From Microvirga sp. TS319 (GTDB taxonomy: Bacteria > Pseudomonadota > Alphaproteobacteria > Rhizobiales > Beijerinckiaceae), in assembly GCF_041276405.1 (NCBI RefSeq), contig NZ_JBGGGT010000002.1:3139001-3203000 (forward strand): a stretch of DNA of 64,000 bases, given 5' to 3'. Made by a program: the position numbers and the translations under genes. A model generated the notes under the pieces. That model was not told the DNA's origin. It was given only the letters and a program-made list of their open reading frames with translations, and ran no database searches. Shown in pieces: positions 27,993-37,373 of this stretch (its first letter is position 1; each line of letters starts with the position of its first letter).

Positions 27993-28955
27993 GACGCGCC
28001 CGCCTTCGATCACGACGGCCTGCCAGGCCCCGATTCCGCGCGCGATAGCGGGGCCCCTCGCCGTGGACTCGATGCCGTAATGCTCCGCAAGACGGGCCAG
28101 GGCGAGGCGCACCACGACCTTTGCGGAGCGCTGTGGCCAGCCTCGCTCCCGCTCGATCAGCTCCAGGCCTTTGAGGAATCCGCAAAGATCCATCAGGAGA
28201 TCGCTGAAATCCGACCCGACCGCCGCGAAGGCATGCCGGATGCGCTGGCGGGCGGCGATCATGCGGTCCGTGGCTTCGGAAGGCGATGCGGGGCCGCCGC
28301 CCGTCGGGACCGCGTCCCATCGGGCGGTAACGCCCGGCAACAGGCCCGCCAGCATGATGTCCGTGCGCAGCCTCTCGCCGGCCTGGTAGGCCGCCTCGTC
28401 GATCAGCGGCGCACCGGTCCGGTCCTTGCGGCGGCGCAGCCAATCGAGCGGGCTCTCCTCCGCATCCATCCGGACGCGCGCCGGACCCGTTTCGGCCTCG
28501 ATCGTGGCATTCACGACATCGCGATGCTGGCTCAGGAAATCCGCCTCCTGCGCGTGTCCCGCCGCGCGCCGGAGATGGCAGCGCCCGGCCTCGCTCAAGG
28601 ACAGCATCTCCCGCCCCGCCGCGCCGCGCCAGACCGCCAGATCCTGCCGGACGAGCGCCTCCGCATCCGCCCGCCCGAAGCGCCCGGCTCCGACCGAGAT
28701 TCCTGCGCGTTTCCTGTGGACGATGACACTGCCCTCGTCGGTCGGATCCACCAGGACGCATGTTTCCGCAGCATTCAGTACAGCCAGTAGTCGTTGTGCC
28801 GCTCGCGAGAGGCAATCCGCCCCTCTGCTCTGGGTTGCGGATGCGTCCCGCCCTCTCGCCGGCCTTGTTCCCTTGATCTTTCCCGGTGACCGGCCCTTGC
28901 GACGTCCCGCCGGGGCAGTGCCTTGAGGAAGTCGTTCTTTATCACTTTTGTTCAT
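27990..28955 (-). CDS. DUF6456 domain protein, predicted SOS-regulated
   Basis: A 321-residue protein with a basic N-terminal tail. The C-terminal DUF6456 region contains LRRRKDRTGAPLIDEAAYQA, GERLRTDIMLAGLLPGVTA and LMDLCGFLKGLELIERERGW followed by KVVVRLALARLAEHYG, a helical DNA-binding-like fold in Hyphomicrobiales proteins. Function is unknown. The start MNKSDKERL at 28955 overlaps a perfect GAAC-N7-GAAC LexA-type box, which points to control by DNA damage. The stop TAG lies in the flanking palindromic element. Confidence 0.78.
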   Translation of the reverse strand: MNKSDKERLPQGTAPAGRRKGRSPGKIKGTRPARGRDASATQSRGADCLSRAAQRLLAVLNAAETCVLVDPTDEGSVIVHRKRAGISVGAGRFGRADAEALVRQDLAVWRGAAGREMLSLSEAGRCHLRRAAGHAQEADFLSQHRDVVNATIEAETGPARVRMDAEESPLDWLRRRKDRTGAPLIDEAAYQAGERLRTDIMLAGLLPGVTARWDAVPTGGGPASPSEATDRMIAARQRIRHAFAAVGSDFSDLLMDLCGFLKGLELIERERGWPQRSAKVVVRLALARLAEHYGIESTARGPAIARGIGAWQAVVIEGGRV

Positions 28956-28963
28956 GATTTGTT
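28949..28963 (-). promoter_or_regulatory. LexA-type SOS box at a start codon
   Basis: The minus strand reads GAACAAATCATGAAC. The ATG inside is the start codon of the DUF6456 gene. It shares GAACAAA-nn-ATGAAC with the box at 7388 and nearly with that at 8393. Confidence 0.5.
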
Positions 28964-29148
28964 CTCGAAAACAAAGAAAGAAAGGTTCACCCCTCCGCTT
29001 CTGATAGTGGGCGCATATTCCTAGTTGTCAACGGGATTCAAAACTGTTGATAAGACCGGGGATAAGTCGGACAGCGCCCTTCCCGGGCCCATTGGCGCCA
29101 AGAAGTGAACATTCTCTCGCGCGAGTCGCCCATAGGTCGCCTATGCGA

Positions 29149-29173
29149 AAAGCCGCCCGAAGGGGCGGCTTTC
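29149..29173 (-). terminator. Intrinsic terminator of mucR
   Basis: On the minus strand AAGCCGCCCC-ttc-GGGCGGCTTTTCG lies 25 bp after the mucR stop. The stem is long, with a short U tract; it is nearly symmetrical, so it could act in both directions. Confidence 0.6.
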
Positions 29174-29196
29174 CAAGGTCTTCTCCGTCAAGCGGC

Positions 29197-29631
29197 TTAG
29201 CTGCTGCTGCGCGACGAACGGCGCTTCCGGCGCTGCTGGCCGAGGCCCATTTCCTTGGCAAGCTCGGAGCGGGCCTTGGCGTAGTTCGGAGCCACCATCG
29301 GGTAATCGACCGGCAGAGCCCACTTTTCGCGGTACTGCTCGGGAGTCATGTTGTATTGCGTGCGCAGATGACGCTTCAGCGACTTGAACTTCTTGCCGTC
29401 CTCCAGGCAGACGATGTAGTCAGGAGTGACGGACTTCTTCACCGGAACGGCGGGCTTCGGAGCTTCGACCGGAGCTTCGACGGTGCCGCCGCCGACGCGC
29501 ATGAGAGCGGAGTGGACTTCGTTGATCAGCGTGGGCAGGTCGCCCGACGGAACAGAGTTGTTGCTCACGTACGCCGATACGATGTCCGCAGCCAGCTCAA
29601 TGTAGTTTGACGCAGCGATATTGTCGCTCAT
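29197..29631 (-). CDS. mucR: MucR/Ros family zinc-finger transcriptional regulator
   Basis: A 144-residue regulator. The N-terminus ([20 protein letters not shown], then [12 protein letters not shown]) is the MucR oligomerisation region. The C-terminus has the single zinc finger: [20 protein letters not shown], then [16 protein letters not shown]. MucR proteins bind AT-rich DNA and silence surface polysaccharide, motility and virulence or symbiosis genes, and usually repress their own promoter. The C-terminal tail is Arg/Ser-rich ([11 protein letters not shown]). The upstream 430-bp region is markedly AT-rich, which fits autoregulation. Confidence 0.95.
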   Translation of the reverse strand: MSDNIAASNYIELAADIVSAYVSNNSVPSGDLPTLINEVHSALMRVGGGTVEAPVEAPKPAVPVKKSVTPDYIVCLEDGKKFKSLKRHLRTQYNMTPEQYREKWALPVDYPMVAPNYAKARSELAKEMGLGQQRRKRRSSRSSS

Positions 29632-30063
29632 TTTGATTTTCTTCCTTTCCGGCCCTCAATGACAGCTCAAATGCCTTTCAGCCTGGAATTCTGAGCAGTC
29701 ATCGCGCAAGCAATGCTTGCCTCTTTCTTAAACCGCACTGTAAACGCGCGGCAATCGTTCCTGTCCGATCAGGTATGTCAAATTCGTTTGAAACACAAGA
29801 TCAATAAAAGGAAAACTTTGGAAAACTTGGGGTCAACTTTCAGTGTGCAATAAACCCAGGTTTAACGGACGGGAAACCCACCAACGCCTCGAAGCAGCAC
29901 AATATTGAATTCGGCGCTCTGTGAATCAGAAGAAGTAGCTATAATGGCGCCGCCCTACGGACAAGCATACCGCGCGGCAACGCCCCGGCACGGACCCCAC
30001 ATGGGGAATCCGAGTTATGTATGCATAATCGCCCTGCCCTAAGCCTCCGATCCGGATGATTTC
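29632..30063. promoter_or_regulatory. AT-rich control region between mucR and the oligopeptidase gene
   Basis: No gene is visible in these 432 bp. The stretch 29740-29930 is much more AT-rich than its surroundings, as expected for a MucR target. A TTGACA on the minus strand (29781-29776) is a possible -35 for mucR, but the matching -10 is poor. A promoter for the divergent peptidase gene is expected near 30000. Confidence 0.4.
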
Positions 30064-32190
30064 ATGAAACTCGAGCGCCCCCCGTCCAATCGCCTCCTGC
30101 CCCCCGCGCCGGTCACGCCCGCAAGGCCGCACGGCTTCGACGTGCACGGGGTGGCAATCCAGGATCCGTATGCCTGGCTCAAGGCGGAGAACTGGAAGGA
30201 CGTGCTGAAGGACCCGGCCGCCCTCGATCCGGCCATCCGCAAAGCCCTCGAGCAGGAAAACGCCTATACCTCCGCAGCCTTCGCCGGGACCGAGGACTTC
30301 CAGGCCCGGCTCGTCGCCGAGATGCGCGGGCGCATCAAGGAGGATGATTCCACCGTTCCGCAACCCGACGGCCCGTTCGCCTATTTCAGCCGCTACCGCG
30401 AAGGCGGGCAGCATCCTCTCGTCTGCCGCCAGCACCGGGACGGCGGCGGCGAGGCCATCATGATCGACGGGGACAAGGAGGCCGAGGGCTACGCCTTCTT
30501 CGATCTGGGCGGAGCGGATCATTCGCCGGACCACAAGCTCCTGGCCTGGGGTTCGGACGTGAAGGGCTCCGAGTATTTCACGATCCGCGTCCGCGACCTC
30601 GGGTCCGGCACGGATCGTCCCGACGAGGTGCCCCAGACATCCGGGGGCGTGGTGTGGCTCAACGACAGTTCCGGCTTCTATTATGTCGAGCTCGACGAGA
30701 ATCACCGCCCGGTGCGCGTCCGGCGCCATCTCCTCGGTTCGGATACGGCCGAGGATCAGACCATTTACGAGGAGAAGGATCCGGGCTTCTTCGTGAAGCT
30801 CGGCGTGACCCAGTCGGACGCCTTCGTGCTGATCGAGGCCAGCGACCATGAAACCTCGGAGGTCTGGCTCCTCGACCGGTCCGACGCCGCCGCGCGCCCT
30901 CGTCTCGTCGAGGCGCGCACGCCTCAGCTGCAATACGACGTGGAGCATCACGGGGACCGCCTGATCATCCTCACCAATGCCGACAGGGCGGAGGACTTCA
31001 AGATCGTGACGGCCCCGGTGGACGCCCCTGCGCGTACGAACTGGACCGATCTCATCCCCTACCGCCCGGGAATCATGATTCTCTCGGTGGTGGCGCTCGC
31101 TCGCTATCTCGTCCGTCTGGAGCGCGAGAATGCCAGCCCCCGGATCGTGCTGCGCGAGATCGCCACCGGTCGGGAGGAGAGTATCGCCTTCGACGAGGAG
31201 GCCTATTCCCTCGGGTTCACGCCCGGCTACGAGTTCGACACGGACGTGATCCGCTACCATTACTCGTCCCTGACGACCCCGAACGAGGTGACCGACTACA
31301 ATCTTCGGACAGGTGAACGGACGCTGCGGAAGCGCCAGGAGGTTCCGAGCGGCCACAACCCGGCAGATTATGTCACCCGCCGCCTCTTCGCCACGGCGCC
31401 GGACGGAGAGCAGGTGCCGATCTCGATCCTGCACCGCCGGGAGACGGTGCTCGACGGCTCGGCCCCCTGCCTGCTCTACGGATACGGTTCCTACGGCATG
31501 TCGATGCCTGCGAGCTTCCGCACGAGCATCTTGTCCCTGGTGGACCGGGGCTTCGTCTATGCTATCGCCCATATCCGAGGCGGCACGGAAAAGGGATGGC
31601 GCTGGTATCTCGACGGAAAGCGCGAAAAGAAGACCAATACTTTCAAAGACTTCATTGCCTGTGGCGAGGCACTGGCCAAGGCCGGCTATACCTCCCGGGG
31701 GCGGATCGTGGCCCATGGCGGTAGCGCGGGCGGAATGCTGATGGGAGCCGTCGCCAACATGGCACCGGACCTCTTTGCCGGAATCATCGCCGAGGTCCCC
31801 TTCGTGGACGTGCTCAACACCATGCTGGACGCCGAGCTGCCTCTCACCCCGCCGGAATGGCCCGAATGGGGAAATCCGGCCGCCGACGAGACGGCCTTCC
31901 GGACTATCCTGTCTTATTCGCCCTATGATAACATAAAGCCTCAGGCCTACCCGGCGATTCTGGCGCTGGCCGGCCTGACGGATCCGCGCGTGACCTATTG
32001 GGAGCCCGCCAAATGGGTCGCACGGCTGAGGGCAACGATGACGGGCGGCGGCCCCATCCTGCTCAAGCTCAACATGGACGCGGGTCACGGAGGCGCTGCA
32101 GGCCGGTTCGACCGGCTCGAGGAGGTCGCGCTGGCCTACACCTTCGCGCTCGCATGCACGGAGGGCTTCGCGGGCCGACCGCAAGTCTGA
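30064..32190 (+). CDS. ptrB: Oligopeptidase B-like prolyl oligopeptidase (S9A)
   Basis: A 708-residue serine peptidase. An N-terminal beta-propeller (from about residue 70 to 410) covers a C-terminal alpha/beta-hydrolase. The nucleophile Ser is in AHGGSAGGMLMGAVANMAPD, with IRGGTEKGWRWYLDGK and PEWPEWGNP, a hallmark of oligopeptidase B. The catalytic Asp is in GLTDPRVTYWEPAKWVARLR and His in NMDAGHGGAAGRFDRLEE. Such enzymes cut small peptides after basic residues in the cytosol; no signal peptide is present. The start MKLERPPSNR has no strong ribosome site. Confidence 0.9.
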   Translation: MKLERPPSNRLLPPAPVTPARPHGFDVHGVAIQDPYAWLKAENWKDVLKDPAALDPAIRKALEQENAYTSAAFAGTEDFQARLVAEMRGRIKEDDSTVPQPDGPFAYFSRYREGGQHPLVCRQHRDGGGEAIMIDGDKEAEGYAFFDLGGADHSPDHKLLAWGSDVKGSEYFTIRVRDLGSGTDRPDEVPQTSGGVVWLNDSSGFYYVELDENHRPVRVRRHLLGSDTAEDQTIYEEKDPGFFVKLGVTQSDAFVLIEASDHETSEVWLLDRSDAAARPRLVEARTPQLQYDVEHHGDRLIILTNADRAEDFKIVTAPVDAPARTNWTDLIPYRPGIMILSVVALARYLVRLERENASPRIVLREIATGREESIAFDEEAYSLGFTPGYEFDTDVIRYHYSSLTTPNEVTDYNLRTGERTLRKRQEVPSGHNPADYVTRRLFATAPDGEQVPISILHRRETVLDGSAPCLLYGYGSYGMSMPASFRTSILSLVDRGFVYAIAHIRGGTEKGWRWYLDGKREKKTNTFKDFIACGEALAKAGYTSRGRIVAHGGSAGGMLMGAVANMAPDLFAGIIAEVPFVDVLNTMLDAELPLTPPEWPEWGNPAADETAFRTILSYSPYDNIKPQAYPAILALAGLTDPRVTYWEPAKWVARLRATMTGGGPILLKLNMDAGHGGAAGRFDRLEEVALAYTFALACTEGFAGRPQV

Positions 32191-32218
32191 CCTAAGCCGG
32201 AGTTGCCGCGCGGGGGGT

Positions 32219-34615
32219 GTGAGCGGCTCCAACCGTCGGGAACGTACATTCATGATGAATCGAGTCGATTCAGACTTAACGGACGACGTCACTCCGGAGC
32301 AGCGCCTCGCAGAGCTGGAACGGCGCGCGGTACAGGCCGAAACAGCGCTTCGCCTCAACGCGGCGAAGCTGCGCATGGCGCTCGACGTGAGTCGGCTCGG
32401 CGCGTGGCAATGCGACCAGGAAACGGGCGAGGTCACAGGCACCCCGGCTTTCAAGGCCTATTTCGGATTGCCGCCCGATGCGCCCCTCACCTATGACGGG
32501 CTGCGGGCGATGTTCCATCCCGACGACGTGGCGCGGATCGATCAGGCGGTTTCCTATGCGCTGAAGACGAGGACCGACTTCAACATCGAGCACCGCATCA
32601 TTCGCGCGGACGGACGCCCCGGCCGCATTCACGTTCGTGGCGGGGTGATCGCCCAGAACGGCAAACCAGTCTACACGCTGGGCGTCGTGCAGGACATCAC
32701 GGAGCGGGACAGAGCCAGAGAGGAGATCACCCTCGCCCAGCGCCGCCAGGAATTCCTGCTGGAGCTCAACGACCAGCTCGGCACCCTGGACGACCCGCAT
32801 CAGATCATGGAGACGGCGGCGCGGCATCTGGCGCGCTTTCTCGATATCGATGCGGCCAGCTACGGCGAGGTCTTCGAGGAGCGCGGCGACATCGTCGTCG
32901 AGCGCGAATGGTCGAAGGGCATCATCTCCAACGAAGGCAAGGTGGAGAAGTTCGACCAGCTCGCCGAATTCGAATTGTTCGCCCTCAGGCATGGCGAGCC
33001 GGTTATCGTCGAGGATGTCAAGGCGGATCTCCGGCTGCGCGGCGACGCGCATCAGGCGCGTTACACCAATATGAACATCAGATCGCTCGTCTGCATGCCC
33101 GTGCTCAGGAGCGATCATCTCAAGGCGGTGCTCTCCACGAGCTCCGCCGCTCCGCGGGTCTGGACGGGCGAGGACGTGGCGCTCATCGAGGATGTCGCGG
33201 AACGGACCTGGCTCGCCATCGAGAAGTCGCGCGCGGAACGAGGCCTGCGGGAGACCGAAACACGGTTCGGCATCATCGCGGAATCGCTGCTCGTCTGGAT
33301 TGTCGACCCGAACATCAGCCTGACCTATGCCAACGAACGCTGGGCGAAGTATTCCGGCCTCCCGCCGGAAGAGGCCCTTGGCCATAGCTGGATGCAGGCG
33401 ATCCATCCCGACGACATGGCGCGCATGCATGACGAGCTGAAGAGCGTCATGGCGGACCGTACGCCCTATGCGACCGAGGTCCGCTACCAGTCTCACACGG
33501 GCGCCTATCGCTGGCACCTGATCCAGGCGGAGCCGTTCTACAAGGAGGGCGAGTTCAGCGGCTGGGTCGGCACCAGCGTCGACATTCACGACCTCAAGGA
33601 AACGGAAGCGGCCCTGCGCCTCAGCGAGGAGCGCCTCTCGCTCGCCCAGCAGGCCGCAGGCATCGGCGTCTTCGACTGGGACATGACGACCGGCCACATC
33701 ACCTGGACCGCCGAGCAGGAGCGCCTGTTCGGAATCGCTGCCGGCACGTTCAAGGGAGACATCTCCGGCTGGGAAGACAAGGTTCACCCCGACGATCGGG
33801 CGACAACCAACCGGGTCATGTACGACGCCATTGCCCGCCGCGACACGGAGCTGAGCCTGATCTATCGAGCGCAGCCATCCGAAGGCAGCACCCGCACATT
33901 CCATACGATTGCGTCCGTCATCTACGACGCCGACGGAAAGCCGGTGCGCATGGTCGGCACGAACATCGACGTGACGCACGCCAGGCAGGCGGAAGAGCGC
34001 CAGCACCTTCTGATCCGGGAGCTCCACCACCGCGTCAAGAACACCTTGGCGACGGTGCAGGCCATCGTGGGCTCGACCGCGCGCACGTCGTCCAGCATCG
34101 ACGAGTTCTATCAAGGCTTCGTCGGACGCATCGTGTCGCTCGCGCGCACGCATAACCTCCTGACGGAAGACCTCTGGCAGCGCGCCGATCTTCATGAGCT
34201 CGTAGAGACCGAGCTCGGCCCCTATGAAGACGAGGCCCGCAATCGCATCCTCATCGAGGGACCGCATGTGGACCTTCCGTCGGAGGCGGCCGTGCCCATC
34301 GGCATGGCGATCCACGAGCTCACGACCAACGCGGCCAAGCACGGCGCTCTATCGACGTTCGGCGGGCAGGTGGAGGTTCGCTGGTCCATTGAGACCGACG
34401 GGGACGGCCCCATGCTCCACTTTGCCTGGACGGAGAATGGCGGACCGCGCGTCGCCACCCCAGGCCGGCAGGGCTTCGGCTCGCGCCTGCTGCAGCGCGT
34501 GCTGTCGACGCAGCTGCAGGCTCAGGTGAACATGGACTTCCCGGAAGAAGGCCTCCATTTCACGATGAGCATGCCGATTCCGGGAGCGCCGCCCCTTTTC
34601 AACCCGGACGCCTAG
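32219..34615 (+). CDS. PAS-GAF-PAS-PAS HWE-family sensor histidine kinase 2
   Basis: A 798-residue soluble kinase. In order it has an N-terminal coiled segment, PAS 1 (about 45-165), GAF (about 185-340), PAS 2 (345-465), PAS 3 (470-595) and an HWE core. Phospho-acceptor region: LLIRELHHRVKNTLATVQAI. N-box region: GMAIHELTTNAAKHGALSTF. Then LHFAWTENGGP and GFGSRLLQRVL. The start may be GTG at 32219 or ATG at 32252. No response regulator is adjacent. The TAG stop is the beginning of a palindromic element cluster. Confidence 0.9.
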   Translation: MSGSNRRERTFMMNRVDSDLTDDVTPEQRLAELERRAVQAETALRLNAAKLRMALDVSRLGAWQCDQETGEVTGTPAFKAYFGLPPDAPLTYDGLRAMFHPDDVARIDQAVSYALKTRTDFNIEHRIIRADGRPGRIHVRGGVIAQNGKPVYTLGVVQDITERDRAREEITLAQRRQEFLLELNDQLGTLDDPHQIMETAARHLARFLDIDAASYGEVFEERGDIVVEREWSKGIISNEGKVEKFDQLAEFELFALRHGEPVIVEDVKADLRLRGDAHQARYTNMNIRSLVCMPVLRSDHLKAVLSTSSAAPRVWTGEDVALIEDVAERTWLAIEKSRAERGLRETETRFGIIAESLLVWIVDPNISLTYANERWAKYSGLPPEEALGHSWMQAIHPDDMARMHDELKSVMADRTPYATEVRYQSHTGAYRWHLIQAEPFYKEGEFSGWVGTSVDIHDLKETEAALRLSEERLSLAQQAAGIGVFDWDMTTGHITWTAEQERLFGIAAGTFKGDISGWEDKVHPDDRATTNRVMYDAIARRDTELSLIYRAQPSEGSTRTFHTIASVIYDADGKPVRMVGTNIDVTHARQAEERQHLLIRELHHRVKNTLATVQAIVGSTARTSSSIDEFYQGFVGRIVSLARTHNLLTEDLWQRADLHELVETELGPYEDEARNRILIEGPHVDLPSEAAVPIGMAIHELTTNAAKHGALSTFGGQVEVRWSIETDGDGPMLHFAWTENGGPRVATPGRQGFGSRLLQRVLSTQLQAQVNMDFPEEGLHFTMSMPIPGAPPLFNPDA

Positions 34616-34879
34616 GGCATCGGACGTGAAAACCGGGTCCACTGTGCCGCACGATGCGCCAGAGCATCGGACGCGGGAAGTGGAATTCACTTTTGGATCG
34701 AATCCGATGCTCCAACCTTGGAAAGAGCACATCGTTCTCGCGAAAAACCGGATCCACTTTTTCGCACGATGCGCTAGAGCCTTTTCCATGAACTTCGGTT
34801 CACGGAAAGGCATTTGTTGTTTGAGAAAGACGCCTTTTCTTCGCAAAACCGGCATCCACTTTTGCGGAAAAGGCTCTAG
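34613..34879. repeat. Large RIME-like cluster, modules B, A and C
   Basis: CTAGGGCATCGGACG begins the cluster at the kinase stop codon. A hybrid palindrome is followed by module B (from GAGCATCGGACG to TCCGATGCTC), module A in reverse orientation (to GATGCGC) and module C, nearly identical to 25182-25282, ending in CTAG. Confidence 0.85.
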
Positions 34880-34994
34880 GAACGGCTCGCTGGCTACGAC
34901 TGACGCCGCCGCGCGGCGATGCCGTCGATCCGGATAGCTTTCAGATGGCGGAGGAAGGGCTTCCGGTCATCCGCCGACGCGATGAGGAGACATC

Positions 34995-35549
34995 ATGTTG
35001 TTGAGCGCAAACCGATCGCATCTTCTCGTGGTGGATGCGCAGGCCAGGCTCATGCCCGCCATTCACGAAGGAGACGCGATGCTCCGGAACATCGGCATCC
35101 TGCTGCAGGCGGCCTCCCGGCTCGGCGTGCCCGTGACGGTCACGGAGCAATATCCAAAGGGTCTCGGACCGACGGTCGAAGCCGTATCCGAAGCTCTTCC
35201 GGCTTCGACGCCGGTTCTGTCGAAGACGAGCTTCTCCTCGGCCGGCGACCCGTCGATCACTGAGCGTGTTTCGCTGCTTCGCGGGGAAGGACGCGGCCAA
35301 CTCGTGATCTGCGGGGCCGAGGCGCATATCTGCGTGCTGCAGAGCGCACTCGCCTTCAAGGAGATGGGTCTCGACGTCTACGTGGTCGCCGATGGGGTTT
35401 CGAGCCGCTCGCTGCACAGCGTCCAGGCGGCCTGCGCGCGCCTGCTTCATGCGGGCTGCCACTGGGTCACGACGGAGATGGTCGCGTTCGAATGGATGGA
35501 GAGGGCCGCGACCGAGGATTTCCGGGCCCTCGCGCCACTGTTCAGGTAA
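34995..35549 (+). CDS. Isochorismatase-like cysteine hydrolase
   Basis: A 184-residue protein of the isochorismatase/YcaC superfamily. The triad is visible: Asp in LLVVDAQARLMPAI, Lys near EQYPKGLGPTVEA and Cys in ICGAEAHICVLQSALAF. These hydrolases act on amides or related bonds; the YcaC-like branch has no settled substrate. It overlaps the convergent DUF gene by 8 bp at its 3' end. Confidence 0.85.
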   Translation: MLLSANRSHLLVVDAQARLMPAIHEGDAMLRNIGILLQAASRLGVPVTVTEQYPKGLGPTVEAVSEALPASTPVLSKTSFSSAGDPSITERVSLLRGEGRGQLVICGAEAHICVLQSALAFKEMGLDVYVVADGVSSRSLHSVQAACARLLHAGCHWVTTEMVAFEWMERAATEDFRALAPLFR

Positions 35550-36537
35550 CGGAGCTTTCGCCTTCCCCACCGGAAGCGATAAAGGCCTTCAGCTCGTCGA
35601 GGGACTGGAAGTGGAAAACGCCCTTGGGGGTCTGCGCCTCGATGGAGCCGTCGGAGAACATGACATAGGTATTGTCGCCGGAATTGTACGTGCCGACGAC
35701 GGTGGCGCCGGGGCGCGGGGCCTCGCCGGCCTTCTCCTCACCGGCCTTCTCCTCGGCGACCTCTTCCTCGAGCGCGGCGGCAGGTTTCTCGCCTCCGGAA
35801 AACGGCTCGAGGCCGCGCTCCGCTTCGATGTCTTTCCCGTGCGTGTCCGCGTCCTGCTCGACGGCCGGCAACGGACCGGCCGGAATCTCACGGGGCTCGT
35901 CGCGCTCCCGCTCATCCCGATGCTCTTCCTCTGGCTCCGCCAGCTTGGGCTCATCGGCGAACAAGGACGTCTCGGCCGCCCTGTCGCGGAGTTCGACGGT
36001 GGTTTCCTCCCGGCGTTCGGCGAGCAGGAAATCCGGAACCTTGACCTCGAATTCGTCCTCCTCCGGACGCGCCTTGTCGTCGACAGTCGGTCCGGACGGA
36101 CGGGTTTCGCCGGCCTTTTCCCCATCGGCTTCCGCGCGGCTTCCGGCTGCGGGCTCAGATCCTTCGCCCTGCGGGAAAAGCGGCAGGTCCGGCTGGGCCG
36201 CCTCCGGCTCCGCGGTCCCGCCGCGGCCGAACATGCGCCCGCCCAGCAGGCCTCCGGCGAGAGCGGCCGCCGAGAGCCCGTTCGTGGAGGCGGAGGCCTC
36301 GTCACGAACCGCTTCGTCGTAACCGATCTGAAGGCGGGCGAGCTCGGACTGGATGCGCGCGAGCTTCGATACGGCCGCCGTGATCCCGAGCAGCAGCGCG
36401 CCGCAAGCGGCGCTGAAGCTGCCGGCGATCACCATCGTCCAGCCACGTTCTATCAGAACGATGTCCCATCCGAAGAAAGCAGCCAGCAACCCGCCAACGA
36501 TCATCGCAAAAGCGAGGGCCAGAAGAGCGATGATCAT
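35542..36537 (-). CDS. Two-helix membrane protein with long acidic linker
   Basis: A 331-residue protein. Two N-terminal membrane helices (LALAFAMIVGGLLAAFFGWD and TMVIAGSFSAACGALLLGIT) are followed by a coiled segment (LARIQSELARLQIGYDEA). A low-complexity acidic linker then contains the near repeat AEEKAGEEKAGE, and a small C-terminal module follows: VVGTYNSGDNTYVMFSDGSI, EAQTPKGVFHFQSLDELKAF. The tail module resembles short domains in other Hyphomicrobiales membrane proteins. Function unknown. Its 3' end overlaps the isochorismatase gene by 8 bp. Confidence 0.7.
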   Translation of the reverse strand: MIIALLALAFAMIVGGLLAAFFGWDIVLIERGWTMVIAGSFSAACGALLLGITAAVSKLARIQSELARLQIGYDEAVRDEASASTNGLSAAALAGGLLGGRMFGRGGTAEPEAAQPDLPLFPQGEGSEPAAGSRAEADGEKAGETRPSGPTVDDKARPEEDEFEVKVPDFLLAERREETTVELRDRAAETSLFADEPKLAEPEEEHRDERERDEPREIPAGPLPAVEQDADTHGKDIEAERGLEPFSGGEKPAAALEEEVAEEKAGEEKAGEAPRPGATVVGTYNSGDNTYVMFSDGSIEAQTPKGVFHFQSLDELKAFIASGGEGESSVT

Positions 36538-36711
36538 GCCGTCTCCATTATACGCAAAACAAGGTTTTCAAGCGGAAAGCTATGCCTCTATAGGCGAAAG
36601 GCAACCTCATGAAAAGATTGGGCAGAAAAAAGTCCGGGCCTGGGCCGTTGCCCTTGGGCCCGGGGAGCTTTAACTAACCATCACAGGTCGCTCAATCCAA
36701 AGGAGACGCCG

Positions 36712-37311
36712 ATGTCGTTCACTCTGCCCGAACTGCCCTATGCTTATGATGCCCTGCAGCCCTACATGTCGCGCGAAACTCTCGAGTTTCACCACGACAA
36801 GCACCATGCGGCTTACGTCAACACCGGCAACAACCTGCTGAAAGGCACGGAATTCGAAGGCAAGAGCGTCGAGGAGGTCGTGAAGGGCTCCTACGGCAAG
36901 AACCAGGCTCTCTTCAACAATGCCGGCCAGCACTACAACCACATTCACTTCTGGCTTTGGATGAAGCCCAACGGCGGCGGCGCGCTGCCCGGCAAGCTCG
37001 AGAAGAAGATCGTCGAGGATCTCGGCTCCGTCGACAAGATGAAGGAAGACTTCATCCAGGCGGGCGTCGGCCAGTTCGGCTCCGGCTGGGCCTGGCTCGC
37101 CGTGAAGGACGGCAAGATCACCGTCATGAAGACTCCCAACGGCGAGAACCCGCTGGTCCACGGCGCTCAGCCGATCCTCGGCTGCGACGTGTGGGAGCAT
37201 TCCTACTACATCGATTACCGCAACCGCCGGCCCGACTATCTCAAGGCCTTCCTCGAAAACCTGGTGAACTGGGAGCATGTCGAGGAAATGTTCGAAGCGG
37301 CGACGAAGTAA
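36712..37311 (+). CDS. sodB: Iron/manganese superoxide dismutase
   Basis: A 199-residue Fe/Mn superoxide dismutase with the four metal ligands: His in TLEFHHDKHHAAYVNTGN, His in QHYNHIHFWLWM, and Asp and His in GCDVWEHSYYIDY. The residues around the ligands suggest the iron type usual in alphaproteobacteria, but metal choice cannot be settled by eye. No signal peptide, so it is cytosolic. The ribosome site AAAGGAGACGCCG precedes the ATG. Confidence 0.95.
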   Translation: MSFTLPELPYAYDALQPYMSRETLEFHHDKHHAAYVNTGNNLLKGTEFEGKSVEEVVKGSYGKNQALFNNAGQHYNHIHFWLWMKPNGGGALPGKLEKKIVEDLGSVDKMKEDFIQAGVGQFGSGWAWLAVKDGKITVMKTPNGENPLVHGAQPILGCDVWEHSYYIDYRNRRPDYLKAFLENLVNWEHVEEMFEAATK

Positions 37312-37335
37312 TCCCTCGTTTATCGTTGCGTCATG

Positions 37336-37364
37336 CGGGCCCCCTTGCGGGGCCCGTTCTGTTT
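37336..37364 (+). terminator. Intrinsic terminator of sodB
   Basis: The stem CGGGCCCC-cttgc-GGGGCCCG is followed by TTCTGTTT, 25 bp after the sodB stop. Confidence 0.7.
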
Positions 37365-37373
37365 GCGGCGCTT

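Noticed and set aside
29040..29082. DnaA-box-like sequences (TTATCAACA and TTATCCCCG) suggesting a replication origin
   Set aside because: Only two imperfect boxes, no AT-rich unwinding region or origin-associated genes nearby. Chance is more likely.
29926..32454. 842-codon minus-strand frame opposite the oligopeptidase gene
   Set aside because: Antisense shadow. The plus-strand frame has the full S9A catalytic triad.
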